Assembly (NCBI GenBank): GCA_938045585.1
Contig: CALIAU010000001.1
Coordinates: 248,001-312,000 of the forward strand
Source of the DNA: an uncultured Saprospiraceae bacterium
Lineage (GTDB): Bacteria > Bacteroidota > Bacteroidia > Chitinophagales > Saprospiraceae
DNA: 64,000 nucleotides
Direction of reading: 5' to 3'
Position numbers and translations under genes: made by a program. Positions within the stretch are counted from its first letter, which is position 1. Each line of letters starts with the position of its first letter. The notes beneath the pieces are model-generated. The model was given only the letters and a program-made list of their open reading frames with translations. It was not told the DNA's origin and made no database searches. Shown here piece by piece: positions 53,279-63,430 of the stretch.

Positions 53279-55588
53279 TTATTTTTTAATTAAATCATCT
53301 CTAAAACGCAAAAACACAGGTTCTCTGTATGTGTTGTTGTTTGTTAAAGAAGCATATTTTATTTCACAATAAAGTACGGCATTTAGCCATGTTGTGTCTT
53401 TCTCTTCTTCGATTTTGTCGTCTACTAGCTTGGGTCCTTCTCCTATTTCTTCAAAACGTGCCAAGATTTCGATCATTTTCTTTTCGTCAAAGCCTCCACC
53501 TACCTTACCCATATATTGGATCTTTCCTTCTTCTTGTTCTACGCCCAGGTGTATAGCGCCAAATAAATTAGATCGTGCACCCTTTCCCTTCGTATATCCT
53601 AAGATGAGACAATCCGCCGTTTCTCTGTATTTTACTTTTAGCCAAGCACGCGTTCTAGATCCAGGGGAATAACGTGCATTCTTATCCTTAGCCATAACAC
53701 CCTCTAATTGCATAGCGCGGGCAGCCTTAAATAGACCCTGTCCATCATCGATAGCCTCACTTATCCGATAACTACCGCTTCTTTTAATGCAAGCATTGAG
53801 CCAAGCTACTCTTCTATGGAAGGGAAGCTGAGTAATATTCTTACCATCCAGTTCTAAACAGTCAAAAATGTAGCACACCACGGGCAATGTCTTTGATTTG
53901 AGGAGAATTGCCTCCTTCCCCTTAGTATGCATCCTACTTATGACCTTACTAAAGACAGGTCGCCCCTCAGGATCTAAGACTACAATCTCCCCATCAAAAA
54001 TCCCTGAATGCACATCGAAGCATAGTCTAGCATCGCAAAGCTCTGGGAAGGCTGAAGTAATATCTCTGCCACTGCGGGAAATAATCTTTACACTATCCTC
54101 CTCTAGATGTATCAAGGCACGTATCCCATCCCACTTAATTTCGTAGGCAAACTGTGGTCCCGTGGGTAGCTCCTTTGACATATCTGCCAACATGGGTTTT
54201 GGATTATGATCCAGTAGTAATGCTGTAGCTGGCGATTTACGTTCTATCAACCATTGATTATCGCGTGTTCTGAAAATTAGATAATCGGTTTTAGATTTTT
54301 TCTGTATCAACGAAAATGCAATTTTATCCTTTGTCAGTTCCGTTGTAGTATATTTCCCTGTTTCATAAATCCACATACTGCCTGCACCATATTCGCCCTT
54401 TGGAATGACGCCCTCAAAGTTTAGATACTTCAAAGGATGAGGTTCGGTCTCTATCGCCATGCGTTTAATCCCTTTGCGGATAGGTAGCCCTTTAGGAATT
54501 GCCCACGATTTCAATACACCATCAATTTCTAAGCGTAGATCATAATGCAAATTACTAGCATCATGCAACTGAATCACATATCTATCGTTTGTAACTTTCT
54601 CTGCTGTAAGACCGGGCTCAGGCGTATTCTCAAAATTTCTTTTCTCTATATAATCCGCAAGCTTTTTCTCAATCTCTGGATCTACCTGAATCTCGCTAGT
54701 ATTATCATGTAACTTGGCTGCAGAACTAGCATAGTCTGCCCAAGCCGTGCGAGATTCTTCCAGATAGTCTCTATAATTTCTTAGCGTAAAATGCTGTGAA
54801 TCTTCTATCTCCTCGAGTTTTTCCCAAGACAGAGGCATCGAAATAGGAGCACTGGGTTTTCCACGTAGGCTATAAGGAGCCACCGTCGTTTGCGCCATGT
54901 GGTTTCTGTATATATCTATCAAGGTTTTGCCCTGCCGTTTTTCTTTTTGAATATTCAGCGTACAGCTTGCCTTATTCTCTTGCACAAATTTTTGAGCAAG
55001 CGTTTTGACACTGTCCACCATCTCCTCATGTGTATAGAGTGGTTCAATTGGTACCAGAATGTGTAGTCCTTTGCCACCAGATGTTTTTACGAAGGGGGTG
55101 TAATCATACTTCTCCAAAAAATCTCTCAAAGCAAATGCAATTTCTTTTACGTGCTCAAACCCCTGACTCTCTGGCGGATCCAGATCAAAAATATAATGAT
55201 CAGGATTATCCATGCTATCTATTGTCATCTGCATAGGATGTATTTCCAATGCTGCTAAATTAGCTAGCCATATGACTGTAGCCTTAGACCGTGCAACCAA
55301 GTAATTAATAGGTTCTTTGGAATGCTCGATTTTTACAGACTCTATCCACTCTGGCGTCCACTTCGGCTTTTCCTTCGCGTAAAACTTTTGCTTATGCACT
55401 CCATCCGGATATCGAATAAGCGTCAATGGCCTATCACGGATATGAAACAGAAAATCATCTGCGACCTCCATATAGTATTGCACCACCTCCGCTTTGAGTA
55501 TGCCTGGATCAGGAAATAAGACCTTATCCAGATTGCTTAATTTAAGCTTTCTGCCCTCGACCTCTGTATGTACATATTTAGATGGCAT
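53279..55588 (-). CDS. ligD: Multifunctional DNA ligase D
   Basis: The 769-residue protein combines a polymerase domain (about 1-290, HYIFDLDPP and TSGGKGLHILVP), a 3'-phosphoesterase domain (about 325-450, LHDASNLHYDLRLEIDG and LKYLNFEGVIPKGEYGAG) and an ATP-dependent ligase domain (about 460-769, active-site Lys in YEIKWDG, then FDGEIVVLD and GVMAKDKNARYSPG). The order polymerase-phosphoesterase-ligase is that of mycobacterial LigD rather than the Pseudomonas order. Together with Ku it repairs double-strand breaks by end joining. Confidence 0.96.
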   Translation of the reverse strand: MPSKYVHTEVEGRKLKLSNLDKVLFPDPGILKAEVVQYYMEVADDFLFHIRDRPLTLIRYPDGVHKQKFYAKEKPKWTPEWIESVKIEHSKEPINYLVARSKATVIWLANLAALEIHPMQMTIDSMDNPDHYIFDLDPPESQGFEHVKEIAFALRDFLEKYDYTPFVKTSGGKGLHILVPIEPLYTHEEMVDSVKTLAQKFVQENKASCTLNIQKEKRQGKTLIDIYRNHMAQTTVAPYSLRGKPSAPISMPLSWEKLEEIEDSQHFTLRNYRDYLEESRTAWADYASSAAKLHDNTSEIQVDPEIEKKLADYIEKRNFENTPEPGLTAEKVTNDRYVIQLHDASNLHYDLRLEIDGVLKSWAIPKGLPIRKGIKRMAIETEPHPLKYLNFEGVIPKGEYGAGSMWIYETGKYTTTELTKDKIAFSLIQKKSKTDYLIFRTRDNQWLIERKSPATALLLDHNPKPMLADMSKELPTGPQFAYEIKWDGIRALIHLEEDSVKIISRSGRDITSAFPELCDARLCFDVHSGIFDGEIVVLDPEGRPVFSKVISRMHTKGKEAILLKSKTLPVVCYIFDCLELDGKNITQLPFHRRVAWLNACIKRSGSYRISEAIDDGQGLFKAARAMQLEGVMAKDKNARYSPGSRTRAWLKVKYRETADCLILGYTKGKGARSNLFGAIHLGVEQEEGKIQYMGKVGGGFDEKKMIEILARFEEIGEGPKLVDDKIEEEKDTTWLNAVLYCEIKYASLTNNNTYREPVFLRFRDDLIKK

Positions 55589-55795
55589 GCGGAAATATAA
55601 TATTTATGAAATTTTTGATGTCACAAAATAACTATTAAACGATTATAAGAATGAAAATAGAACAGAGGACTGAAAAGTCTTCTAATAAAACGAATAAGAT
55701 AGAGAGATGCATTCCAAGCAAAAGTCAATGCGATACTGAAGTACAGACTATCTCTTAAAAGAATGCGCGTACGATAATCAAGAAAAAACAATAAC

Positions 55796-56335
55796 ATGAA
55801 AATTTCAAAAATTTATTTATCCTTAGTCGTTGTCGTAATGACCTGCGGTCTTGTATTTACTTCATGTGGATCAGATCAATTATCCGATGATAATGAAAAA
55901 ATCACACCAGCACATTTGTGGACTATTTTATCTGATGCTGGTTGGGAGGAAAAAGATGATTCTGGCTTAGTACAAGATGAATCTTCCCCAAGAACAAAAT
56001 CATGTAAATGGGAGGGTGCTTCTGAAGGTATTCCATGTGACGGAGGTGATTGTAGACTCCTTGAAAATTTTATGGGTCATGATGCGTGCCTAGGATGTGA
56101 AATTGATGGTGTCATAACAGGTGATTTAGCATGTACAGGTTCAAATGGTCTTGTGTATTATGTAACTCTTATGCATGAAATTGAACCTACCCTAAGTATC
56201 AATTATGGATTTATGGACCCTCTAGGTGGAAATAATATAGATGAGGGAGAAGGGACTTTACAAGAGTTAATCGAAAAAATTGAAGAAATCTCCATTACAC
56301 ATCCATCTGCGGAATTTTCATTTAGAATGTATTAA
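55796..56335 (+). CDS. Cys-rich lipoprotein of unknown function
   Basis: The 179-residue protein has a lipobox (FTSC, Cys24) and six or more further cysteines in the middle part (SCKWEG, IPCDGGDCRLLE, HDACLGCEID, ACTGSNG), probably in disulfide bonds outside the cytoplasm. The C-terminal part contains GTLQELIEKIEEISIT. I recognise no family. It is alone on the plus strand between the NHEJ operon and a repeat region. Confidence 0.65.
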   Translation: MKISKIYLSLVVVVMTCGLVFTSCGSDQLSDDNEKITPAHLWTILSDAGWEEKDDSGLVQDESSPRTKSCKWEGASEGIPCDGGDCRLLENFMGHDACLGCEIDGVITGDLACTGSNGLVYYVTLMHEIEPTLSINYGFMDPLGGNNIDEGEGTLQELIEKIEEISITHPSAEFSFRMY

Positions 56336-56385
56336 GAAAACGGATTAAGAAAATTTTAGACAACGATGCTCAATTGTTCAATTAC

Positions 56386-56590
56386 AATTAGGGCATCTCC
56401 CGTTCTCGCTACGCTCCACCGTGACCGCGCTATGCAAGACTCCGCATGCGCTTCGGTGCTGCGCACTCTGCTTACAGCAGATCCTTACTACCTGCCTGCT
56501 TGCGCACGCAGGCAGGTCGCTGATGCATTTGCTTGCACACCAAAGCAAAGCTCTGTCTTACCAGCCAACAAATTTTATTCGGAATACAGC
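56386..56590. repeat. Intergenic repeat region with perfect 28-base palindrome
   Basis: The GC-richer stretch starting GGGCATCTCCCGTTCTCGCT contains the palindrome at 56490-56517, beginning ACCTGCCTGC and ending GCAGGCAGGT. It is the cleanest copy of the palindrome family seen at 4433 and 9005-9124. The opening recalls the GGGCGTGCC start of the element at 8961. Open frames here are shadows. It lies between a lipoprotein gene and the 3' end of the NarL-type regulator gene. Confidence 0.65.
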
Positions 56591-56625
56591 TCCTAATTCG
56601 AGCAAGTCAGTATTTAATTCTGAAA

Positions 56626-57282
56626 CTAGTTTGGATCCACTAATTTATGTTCCATCGCAATGCGGACAAGACCAGCACTGTTTCTCGCATTCAACTTAGA
56701 AAGTAGGTTGCTACGGTGTGATTCTACCGTTTTTAGACTAATAAACAACTGGTTTGCTATCTCTTGTGTAGTAAATTCTTTTACGATTAATTCGAGTACC
56801 TCCTTCTCGCGACGACTAATCTTGGGAATATTCAAGTTCTTTTTGATTCCAGACGAGCGTCTAGAATTCATCAAACCCTTCATTATAGTCTGCGTAACAT
56901 CCTTACTAAAGTAAGAATGTCCCTCAGTAACCTGCTTGATAGCCTTGATGAGCTCCTCCCGACCAGTATTCTTTAAAATATAACCACTTGCACCATTGTT
57001 GAGGATTTCAGTAACATAACTTTCCTCGTTAAACATAGATATAGCTATGACCTTGGTGTTTTTGTTTTTTTCTAAGACAGCTTTGCATACCTCAATTCCA
57101 TTCATCCCAGGTAGATTGACATCCAAGAGTAAGATGTCTGCTTCTTCCTTTTCAAGGAACTTCAGTACGGAGGGTCCATCATAGCATCTTCCTACTACAT
57201 CTAAATCTTCTTCTCCCGTAAGTATGGATTCTATTCCATCTACGAACATGGCATGATCATCTGCTATGAGAATTCTTATCAT
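56626..57282 (-). CDS. NarL/FixJ-type response regulator
   Basis: I start at 57282 (MIRILIADDHAMFVDGIESI), which begins at the receiver domain; the ATG at 57306 adds an unusual eight residues. The 218-residue regulator has a receiver (DDH pocket, phospho-Asp in LLLDVNLPGMNG, Thr/Ser in AISMFN, Lys in GYILKNTG) and a LuxR-type helix-turn-helix (about 150-210, ISRREKEVLELIVKEFTTQEIANQL and KTVESHRSNLLSKL). The divergent HisKA_3-type kinase at 57853 is the natural partner. Confidence 0.94.
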   Translation of the reverse strand: MIRILIADDHAMFVDGIESILTGEEDLDVVGRCYDGPSVLKFLEKEEADILLLDVNLPGMNGIEVCKAVLEKNKNTKVIAISMFNEESYVTEILNNGASGYILKNTGREELIKAIKQVTEGHSYFSKDVTQTIMKGLMNSRRSSGIKKNLNIPKISRREKEVLELIVKEFTTQEIANQLFISLKTVESHRSNLLSKLNARNSAGLVRIAMEHKLVDPN

Positions 57283-57547
57283 TTGTAAAGCTGTGGTTGT
57301 TGGCAAGGTAAGGCGGTTTTATTAATTAATTACTATACTTAACGAAGATAAATGCATTCCTGCCCGAATACATAGGGGATTACCCTGAATCCAAAAATCG
57401 GTGTTTCCAATGACGAAAAATACTCTTAAATGAATCAACTTTGACTTATGACGTTGGTTATGCTGATAACACGGAATACTAATAATTTGAAATCATTCAT
57501 TTCAAGAAACGATAAAAATATTTGGTTGTTCGTTTTAATTGTCGTTA

Positions 57548-57614
57548 GTCTTTGTCTTTGACAAAGACAGTTTGTGAAAGATACCCTCGGGTATCGAATC
57601 AACGAGTGTTGATT
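57548..57614. ncRNA. Three-hairpin element in the divergent spacer
   Basis: Three perfect hairpins follow each other: GTCTTTGTC/GACAAAGAC (57548-57568), GATACC/GGTATC with a CTCG loop (57580-57595) and AATCAAC/GTTGATT with a GAGT loop (57597-57614). TTTGT and ACAAA flanks (57571, 57616) could close an outer stem. It lies in the 570-base spacer between the regulator and kinase genes. It could be a small RNA or a binding-site array; strand is undetermined. The rest of the spacer shows nothing else recognisable. Confidence 0.35.
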
Positions 57615-57786
57615 AACAAATGTAGAGTCGGAGAGGGTTTTCAGGATTGAATAATTGTATTGCACTTTTTCTATGTAAACCCAAATTTCCAATATTCGTT
57701 ATTATGGAAACACTTTCCTTCTCACATTTTTATAATTAGAATGAAACCTGAAAGATAAATACTCATTGGGATTGACTATTGCTAAA

Positions 57787-57825
57787 AGAAAACCTTCATA
57801 ACGATGAAGGTTTTCTTTATTTTGA
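57787..57825 (+). terminator. Terminator or attenuator before the kinase gene
   Basis: AGAAAACCTTCAT/ATGAAGGTTTTCT with a four-base loop is followed by TTATTTT, 30 bases before the kinase start. As no annotated gene ends here on the plus strand, it implies a short upstream transcript or an attenuated leader. Confidence 0.7.
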
Positions 57826-57852
57826 GGAAGTACTTATCTTGCCAACATTAGA

Positions 57853-59622
57853 ATGTACAAACTGATACTCATATTATTCTTTTACACCCCCGTCGATACC
57901 ACCACCATAGTATTAGACAGTAGCTATACTGAAAATTCTCTCAATAAAATTCTCCAGAAAGCCAGAAAGTCAAGAGATCACTACACACTCGCTAATGTCT
58001 ATTTCAAATTAGGAGAATATGAAGAGGACGAACTGAATAACAATCACAGGGCCTTTGACTACTATACACGTTCTTTAGATTACTACAAACTAATAAAAGA
58101 TACTACACAACTCAATGTTGTAAAAGAACGGATTGCCATTCAATATGTCAAATCAGGACTCTATGATGATGCTATCGATGGTTATAAAGATCTCATCCAA
58201 TATTATAAAGAAAAGGATGATGTATACCAACAAACGAAATTAGTTGGTAAAGTGAGCGATATCTACCTGGAAAAAGGAGATACAGAAAAAAAATTGGAAT
58301 ACCTCGATCTAGCAAAACGCCTCAATCGCATTCTAAAGGATACAACCTTTATGATTGAGAATATGCACCGAACGGTACTTAACTATAAGTTTTTAAATGA
58401 ATTAGATACCGCGCTCTCAATAGCCAATAGATCACTGTCCGTAAGCTTGATTGCGAATAAGCCCGAATTTGTGAGTAAAAGTCTTTTCCACATTGGAGAT
58501 ATATATGGAGAAAAACGGAATTACCTTTCTGCAGAAGCCCATCTGCAAAGAAGCTTGGAATATGCATCGAATCGTCCTTACAACGAAGACAAATTAAACA
58601 CATACAATTTGCTCCAAAATTCCTATGATAAACTAGGAGATTATAAAAAGGCCTACCTATTTGCTAGAAGATACGAGTCCTTGAAAGATAGTATCATGGA
58701 TCATGACAGGCTTATTGAAGAAAGTAAGATTGCGATTCAGTATAGAACAGAAGAAAATAAACGAGAGATTCAGAATCTAGAAAGGAAAAGTCTGGAAGCT
58801 GAAGAAAAAACTAAATCGCAAAAACGTACTGTGACACTACTTACGATAGGATTAGGCCTATTAAGTTTAGCAATCTATTATATCATTAGCTTTTACACAC
58901 AGCGTATAAAGGCCTCCAAGATTATTAACCAGCAAAAGGATCAAATCAGCAATCAAAAAATTAGAGAACTGGAAGATAATCTCAAGATATCTAGTATGCA
59001 GAGTATGATAGAAGGACAAGAAGTCGAACGGGAAAGAATAGCGAAAGATCTGCACGACTCTCTAGGAGGCTTATTATCTACCATCAAGCTCCAATTTGAT
59101 AACGTACAGTCTAAGGTAAAATCTTTAAGCAAGGTCAAAGAATATCAGAACGCAAATAAATTGATTGATGCGGCCGTGGAAGAAGTGCGTACGATCTCTA
59201 GAAATCTACAGCCTGGTGCTATGAAAGATCTAGGTCTAATCGCCTCACTAAAAGATTTGTTTAATAGAGTGGATGGCAAGCACTATCCAGAAGTAACCTT
59301 TCAATACTTTAATTTTCCAGAGAAGATAGATAATATGAAAGCCCTGTCCATCTATCGTATTATTCAAGAGTTACTCAATAACGCCATCAAACATTCCAAA
59401 GCAAAAGAAATTCTTGTGCAGTTAAGTAAGCAGGATGAAGAACTAGTAATCTTATTCGAAGATGATGGGGTAGGCTTCAACCCAGAAAAATTAGAACGAC
59501 AAGGAATGGGCTTAGAAAATATTCAGAGCCGTGTTAACTATCTAAAAGGAAACGTGCATATTGATTCACAGATCGGGAAGGGTACTACCTTTTTGATTCA
59601 TATACATAATAAAGAAAGCTAA
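57853..59622 (+). CDS. TPR sensor histidine kinase (HisKA_3 type)
   Basis: The 589-residue kinase has a short N-terminal hydrophobic signal, TPR repeats (about 35-290, LANVYFKLGEYEED and DKLGDYKKAYLFARRYE), a membrane helix (about 327-348), a coiled linker, the HisKA_3 phospho-acceptor region VERERIAKDLHDSLGGLLST (about residue 395) and an HATPase domain with ELLNNAIKHSKA, DDGVGF and GMGLENIQSRV. It pairs with the divergent NarL-type regulator at 56626. The sensory input would bind the periplasmic TPR part. Confidence 0.94.
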   Translation: MYKLILILFFYTPVDTTTIVLDSSYTENSLNKILQKARKSRDHYTLANVYFKLGEYEEDELNNNHRAFDYYTRSLDYYKLIKDTTQLNVVKERIAIQYVKSGLYDDAIDGYKDLIQYYKEKDDVYQQTKLVGKVSDIYLEKGDTEKKLEYLDLAKRLNRILKDTTFMIENMHRTVLNYKFLNELDTALSIANRSLSVSLIANKPEFVSKSLFHIGDIYGEKRNYLSAEAHLQRSLEYASNRPYNEDKLNTYNLLQNSYDKLGDYKKAYLFARRYESLKDSIMDHDRLIEESKIAIQYRTEENKREIQNLERKSLEAEEKTKSQKRTVTLLTIGLGLLSLAIYYIISFYTQRIKASKIINQQKDQISNQKIRELEDNLKISSMQSMIEGQEVERERIAKDLHDSLGGLLSTIKLQFDNVQSKVKSLSKVKEYQNANKLIDAAVEEVRTISRNLQPGAMKDLGLIASLKDLFNRVDGKHYPEVTFQYFNFPEKIDNMKALSIYRIIQELLNNAIKHSKAKEILVQLSKQDEELVILFEDDGVGFNPEKLERQGMGLENIQSRVNYLKGNVHIDSQIGKGTTFLIHIHNKES

Positions 59623-59658
59623 GCACAAATTTCTATTTTGTGTTCTTAAGCCTAGCAC

Positions 59659-60594
59659 GTGTCGTCAAAAATCATATTTAATATTCCCACACCTATCCAA
59701 GCACTTGTACATCCTTTGTATACTGATAAAGATGTGGAAGTATATATGAAAAGAGAAGACCTTATACATCCAGAAATATCTGGCAATAAGTGGCGTAAGC
59801 TAAAGTATAATATCAAGCGAGCACAAGAGGAGAAAAAGGGGATACTTACCTTCGGGGGTGCCTTCTCAAATCATATCTATGCAACGGCACAGGCCGCAAA
59901 ATATTTTGAGCTACCATCTATTGGTATTATTCGAGGATCCTATGTAGATACAAATAATCCTACTCTGCACGCAGCTACTGAGGCTGGCATGGAACTCCAA
60001 CTAGTCAGCCATGATGTCTATAAACTAAAAGAGGAGCCAAACCATCTTAGTCGTTTGCAAGAAGACTATCCTAACTATCTCATTATCCCAGAAGGGGGGA
60101 ATAATGATCTTGCCTTATTAGGAGTTGCAGAACTGGGGAAGGAAATTGTAGAAAGCGCTTTGGTACCTGATCTGATTACCGTTTCAGCAGGAACAGCAAC
60201 TACTGCAAAAGGATTATTAGCTTCGATTCCTTCAGCTAGCAGACTATGCGTCTTTAGCAGTTTAAAAGGAGAATTTTTAAGAGAAAGATTAGAAACAGAA
60301 GAGAATACAAATTGGGAATTAAATACAAGTGCGCACTTTGGGGGATATGCGCGTGTGAATGCGGAATTAATACAATTTATAAATCAATATTATAAGCAAA
60401 CAAATATTCAACTCGATCCTATTTATACAGGAAAGATGGTCTATGGATTGCATACTATATTAGAACAAAATAAGATATCCAAAGGCTCTAAAATTTTAAT
60501 AATTCATACAGGAGGATTGCAGGGTATCCAAGGTCATAATCTGAGATATAAAGACAAAGAAAACTTAATTATAAACACAAAAAAAATGGCTTAA
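59659..60594 (+). CDS. PLP-dependent ACC deaminase / D-cysteine desulfhydrase family enzyme
   Basis: The 311-residue enzyme starts with GTG at 59659, since the conserved N-terminal FNIPTPIQ block begins five residues in and no ATG precedes it. The PLP lysine is in SGNKWRKLKYN (about residue 44), followed by LTFGGAFSNHIYATA and PEGGNNDLALLG, all family motifs. It deaminates 1-aminocyclopropane-1-carboxylate or desulfhydrates D-cysteine; which one cannot be told from sequence. Confidence 0.92.
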   Translation: MSSKIIFNIPTPIQALVHPLYTDKDVEVYMKREDLIHPEISGNKWRKLKYNIKRAQEEKKGILTFGGAFSNHIYATAQAAKYFELPSIGIIRGSYVDTNNPTLHAATEAGMELQLVSHDVYKLKEEPNHLSRLQEDYPNYLIIPEGGNNDLALLGVAELGKEIVESALVPDLITVSAGTATTAKGLLASIPSASRLCVFSSLKGEFLRERLETEENTNWELNTSAHFGGYARVNAELIQFINQYYKQTNIQLDPIYTGKMVYGLHTILEQNKISKGSKILIIHTGGLQGIQGHNLRYKDKENLIINTKKMA

Positions 60595-60620
60595 CTAAAT
60601 TATAGTCAAGCCATTTTATT
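60583..60620. terminator. Bidirectional terminator between convergent genes
   Basis: AAAATGGCTTAACT/AGTCAAGCCATTTT (60583-60617) has A-runs on one side and TATTT on the other. It overlaps the last codons of the deaminase gene and faces the ftsK stop at 60638. Confidence 0.8.
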
Positions 60621-60637
60621 TCATAGATATTGTATTG

Positions 60638-63271
60638 CTATCTATTTTTCAATGCTTCCATATGGTTAAGCAATTCCTGTTCATTAAATATGTAAACCTC
60701 TCTTGGCTTACTACCCTGGGAGGGGCCGACTATATGTAATGCTTCCATCTGATCCATGATTCGTCCTGCGCGATTATAACCTAATTGACACTTTCTCTGA
60801 ATCATAGATGTGGAACCATGTTGGTTTGCTACTACTAAACGCGCAGCATCCATAAAATTCTCATCTAAATCTGATAGTTTAATACTTGCTCCTTCAGTAC
60901 CAAATTCTTCTTCCCCCTTCACTTCTGGCAAGTAAAATGGTTCTCCAAATCCTTGTTGTTCGGATATGCCATCAATGACCGCTTCCACTTCTGGTGTGTC
61001 TACAAATGCACACTGAAGTCGTACTATGTTACTTCCCACAGAAAGTAACATATCCCCTCGACCAATTAACTGGTCAGCACCTCCTGCATCTAAAATGGTT
61101 CGAGAATCAATTTTTGAAGTTACTTTAAACGCAATACGTGCAGGGAAGTTGGCCTTAATTGTTCCAGTAATAATGTTCACAGATGGTCTCTGTGTCGCTA
61201 CAATTAAATGAATTCCCACCGCTCTTGCAAGTTGGGCTAAACGTGCAACTGGTAACTCAACTTCTTTTCCAGCAGTCATAATCAAATCCGCAAACTCATC
61301 AATTACTAATACAATGAATGGCATAAACTTATGTCCATTATTTGGATTCAGATTTCTGGCAACAAATTTCTGGTTGTACTCTTTTATATTTCTAGCACGT
61401 GCCTTTTTAAGAAGATCGTAGCGTTCATCCATCTCTATACAAAGCGAATTAATGGTATTAATCGCCTTTGAAGTATCTGTAATAATAGGTTCCTCCTCAT
61501 CTGGCAAGAAAGCAAGGAAATGCTTCTCTAAACTTGCATATGGAAAGAGCTCCACTTTCTTTGGATCTATAAGTACTAACTTCACTTGCGATGGATGCTT
61601 TTTGTAAAGCAAGGACATCAGAATAGTATTGATACCTACTGACTTTCCTTGACCAGTCGCTCCTGCTATAAGGAGGTGAGGCATTTTCGCTAAATCTGCT
61701 ACAAAAACTTCATTGGATATTGTTTTACCTAATGCAATAGGTAAATCCATTTTTGCATTGACAAATTTATCACTCTGGATTACCTCATTCAACGAAACGA
61801 TTTGTTTCTTCTTATTAGGTACCTCTATACCAATAGTTCCCTTACCAGGGATTGGCGCAATAATACGTATACCCAGTGCAGATAAACTTAGGGCAATATC
61901 ATCTTCTAAGTTTTTAATCTTAGAAATTTTTACACCCGGAGCAGGCACTATTTCATATAAGGTAACTGTAGGTCCTATAGTGGCGCGTATCTTAGTAATC
62001 TCGATCTTATAGTTGAGAAGGGTTGCAATAATTTGATCCTTATTCGCTTCTAATTCCGCTCTGTCTACTTCAAATTTTTGGTCCTCATAGGTTTCTAATA
62101 ATTCCAGTTTAGGGAATGTATAGTTCTTTAAGTTAAGCTTAGGGTCAAAGGGCTCTAAGTTGTTTTTATTCTCCTCTTGAATAGATAAAGGACTGATAGG
62201 TGTCGCTTCAGGAGTTGCCGTAATATCTTCTAAATCTAACTTAGCTGAACCACTGGTTTGTAGATTTTCTTGTGGCTTTGGCTTGGTGTCCAGAGGCATG
62301 GATAGCTGATCTTCCGTTCTGTCTATGGAAGGACTGGCTTTTTGTACAGGAGGAGTAGGTATAGTTTGCCTTGGAGCTGTTGGCGCAGTAGGAGTAGATG
62401 GTGTCGGACTAAGAGTCGTCTGAATATCCATTGTTGGCTCTACGGCTTCCTTTTTGCCTTTTTTGCGATTAAAAATATTGGGCAAACTCAAGTCTAATCC
62501 CTTTCCTAGTGTGGCTTCCCCTGCATCGGTTTTTGGGTTGGCCTCTGGTGTATCTTTAGTTGATTGTCTTGGTCTTAATCCAGGACTTGGTGTAGATGGT
62601 CTTGGAGCTGCGGCAGTTGCTCCAGAACTTTCTCTTCCTGATAATTGGAATCTACTGAGATCGGGTGTCATATTTCCAATAAATGCGGGAGTAGGGATAT
62701 TGAGTACTGGATTGACGATCCACATAAATATGCTGACCATTATAAAGAATATCAATAATATCAAGCCGATACGACCAAGAAGACTAGTCAACCACATATT
62801 TGTACTCTCACCAAATGCACCTCCCCAACTAAATGAAGAGTTGTACATGAAAAACTCAAGGATCACAGAAGCCAAGGCAATACTCAAAAATACATGCTTG
62901 GTAAAGTGAAAAAATGCCTGAATGCTATTTTTTTGCACTAAATCATACGAAGCACGTATAAGAATAAGGATGAACCCAAAAGAGGGTAGACCAAAGCCCC
63001 AGTAAAAAAAGGCGTTGGATATAAGTGCTCCTAGCTTTCCTAACCAGTTTTGAACTGATATCTCGTTTTCTGTTAATAGTGCAGTGGAGAATTGCAATAC
63101 CTTATCCTGGTCCGTTTTCCACGTAAAAAAGTAGGATATGAATGCAATACATAGGTATACAGCAAATAGAAGGCTTAAAATAGATAGGATTTTGGGAATC
63201 CTTTCGTCATTAAGCTTCAAGCTGAAGCCTTGCTTCTTTTTAGAAGACTTCTTTCTTTTCTTAGTAGCCAT
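60638..63271 (-). CDS. ftsK: DNA translocase FtsK
   Basis: The 877-residue protein has a basic N-terminus (KKRKKSSKKKQ), four membrane helices (about 28-48, 83-110, 124-145, 163-186), a Pro/Thr-rich linker (about 200-380), an alpha-beta motor with Walker A GATGQGKSVG (about 535) and Walker B VLVIDEFAD, and a gamma winged-helix domain (about 815-877, STSMIQRKCQLGYNRAGRIM). It pumps chromosome ends through the division septum and activates dimer resolution. Length is usual for Bacteroidota. Confidence 0.97.
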   Translation of the reverse strand: MATKKRKKSSKKKQGFSLKLNDERIPKILSILSLLFAVYLCIAFISYFFTWKTDQDKVLQFSTALLTENEISVQNWLGKLGALISNAFFYWGFGLPSFGFILILIRASYDLVQKNSIQAFFHFTKHVFLSIALASVILEFFMYNSSFSWGGAFGESTNMWLTSLLGRIGLILLIFFIMVSIFMWIVNPVLNIPTPAFIGNMTPDLSRFQLSGRESSGATAAAPRPSTPSPGLRPRQSTKDTPEANPKTDAGEATLGKGLDLSLPNIFNRKKGKKEAVEPTMDIQTTLSPTPSTPTAPTAPRQTIPTPPVQKASPSIDRTEDQLSMPLDTKPKPQENLQTSGSAKLDLEDITATPEATPISPLSIQEENKNNLEPFDPKLNLKNYTFPKLELLETYEDQKFEVDRAELEANKDQIIATLLNYKIEITKIRATIGPTVTLYEIVPAPGVKISKIKNLEDDIALSLSALGIRIIAPIPGKGTIGIEVPNKKKQIVSLNEVIQSDKFVNAKMDLPIALGKTISNEVFVADLAKMPHLLIAGATGQGKSVGINTILMSLLYKKHPSQVKLVLIDPKKVELFPYASLEKHFLAFLPDEEEPIITDTSKAINTINSLCIEMDERYDLLKKARARNIKEYNQKFVARNLNPNNGHKFMPFIVLVIDEFADLIMTAGKEVELPVARLAQLARAVGIHLIVATQRPSVNIITGTIKANFPARIAFKVTSKIDSRTILDAGGADQLIGRGDMLLSVGSNIVRLQCAFVDTPEVEAVIDGISEQQGFGEPFYLPEVKGEEEFGTEGASIKLSDLDENFMDAARLVVANQHGSTSMIQRKCQLGYNRAGRIMDQMEALHIVGPSQGSKPREVYIFNEQELLNHMEALKNR

Positions 63272-63430
63272 AAATCGGTTTTCTCTTAGATTTCACTAAT
63301 GCTTAGAAAACAAATGTAAAAAATCTATTTTCATATTAAAACTTTTTATCATATTTTTTATACTGATTTATAGTTATTTATGTATTACAGTTTTATGTAA
63401 TATGAATAATTTTAATTAAGAGCAGTTTCA

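Noticed and set aside
56366-56699. Open frames after the Cys-rich lipoprotein gene
   Set aside because: They cross the palindromic repeat and the 3' end of the response regulator gene and have no recognisable protein features.
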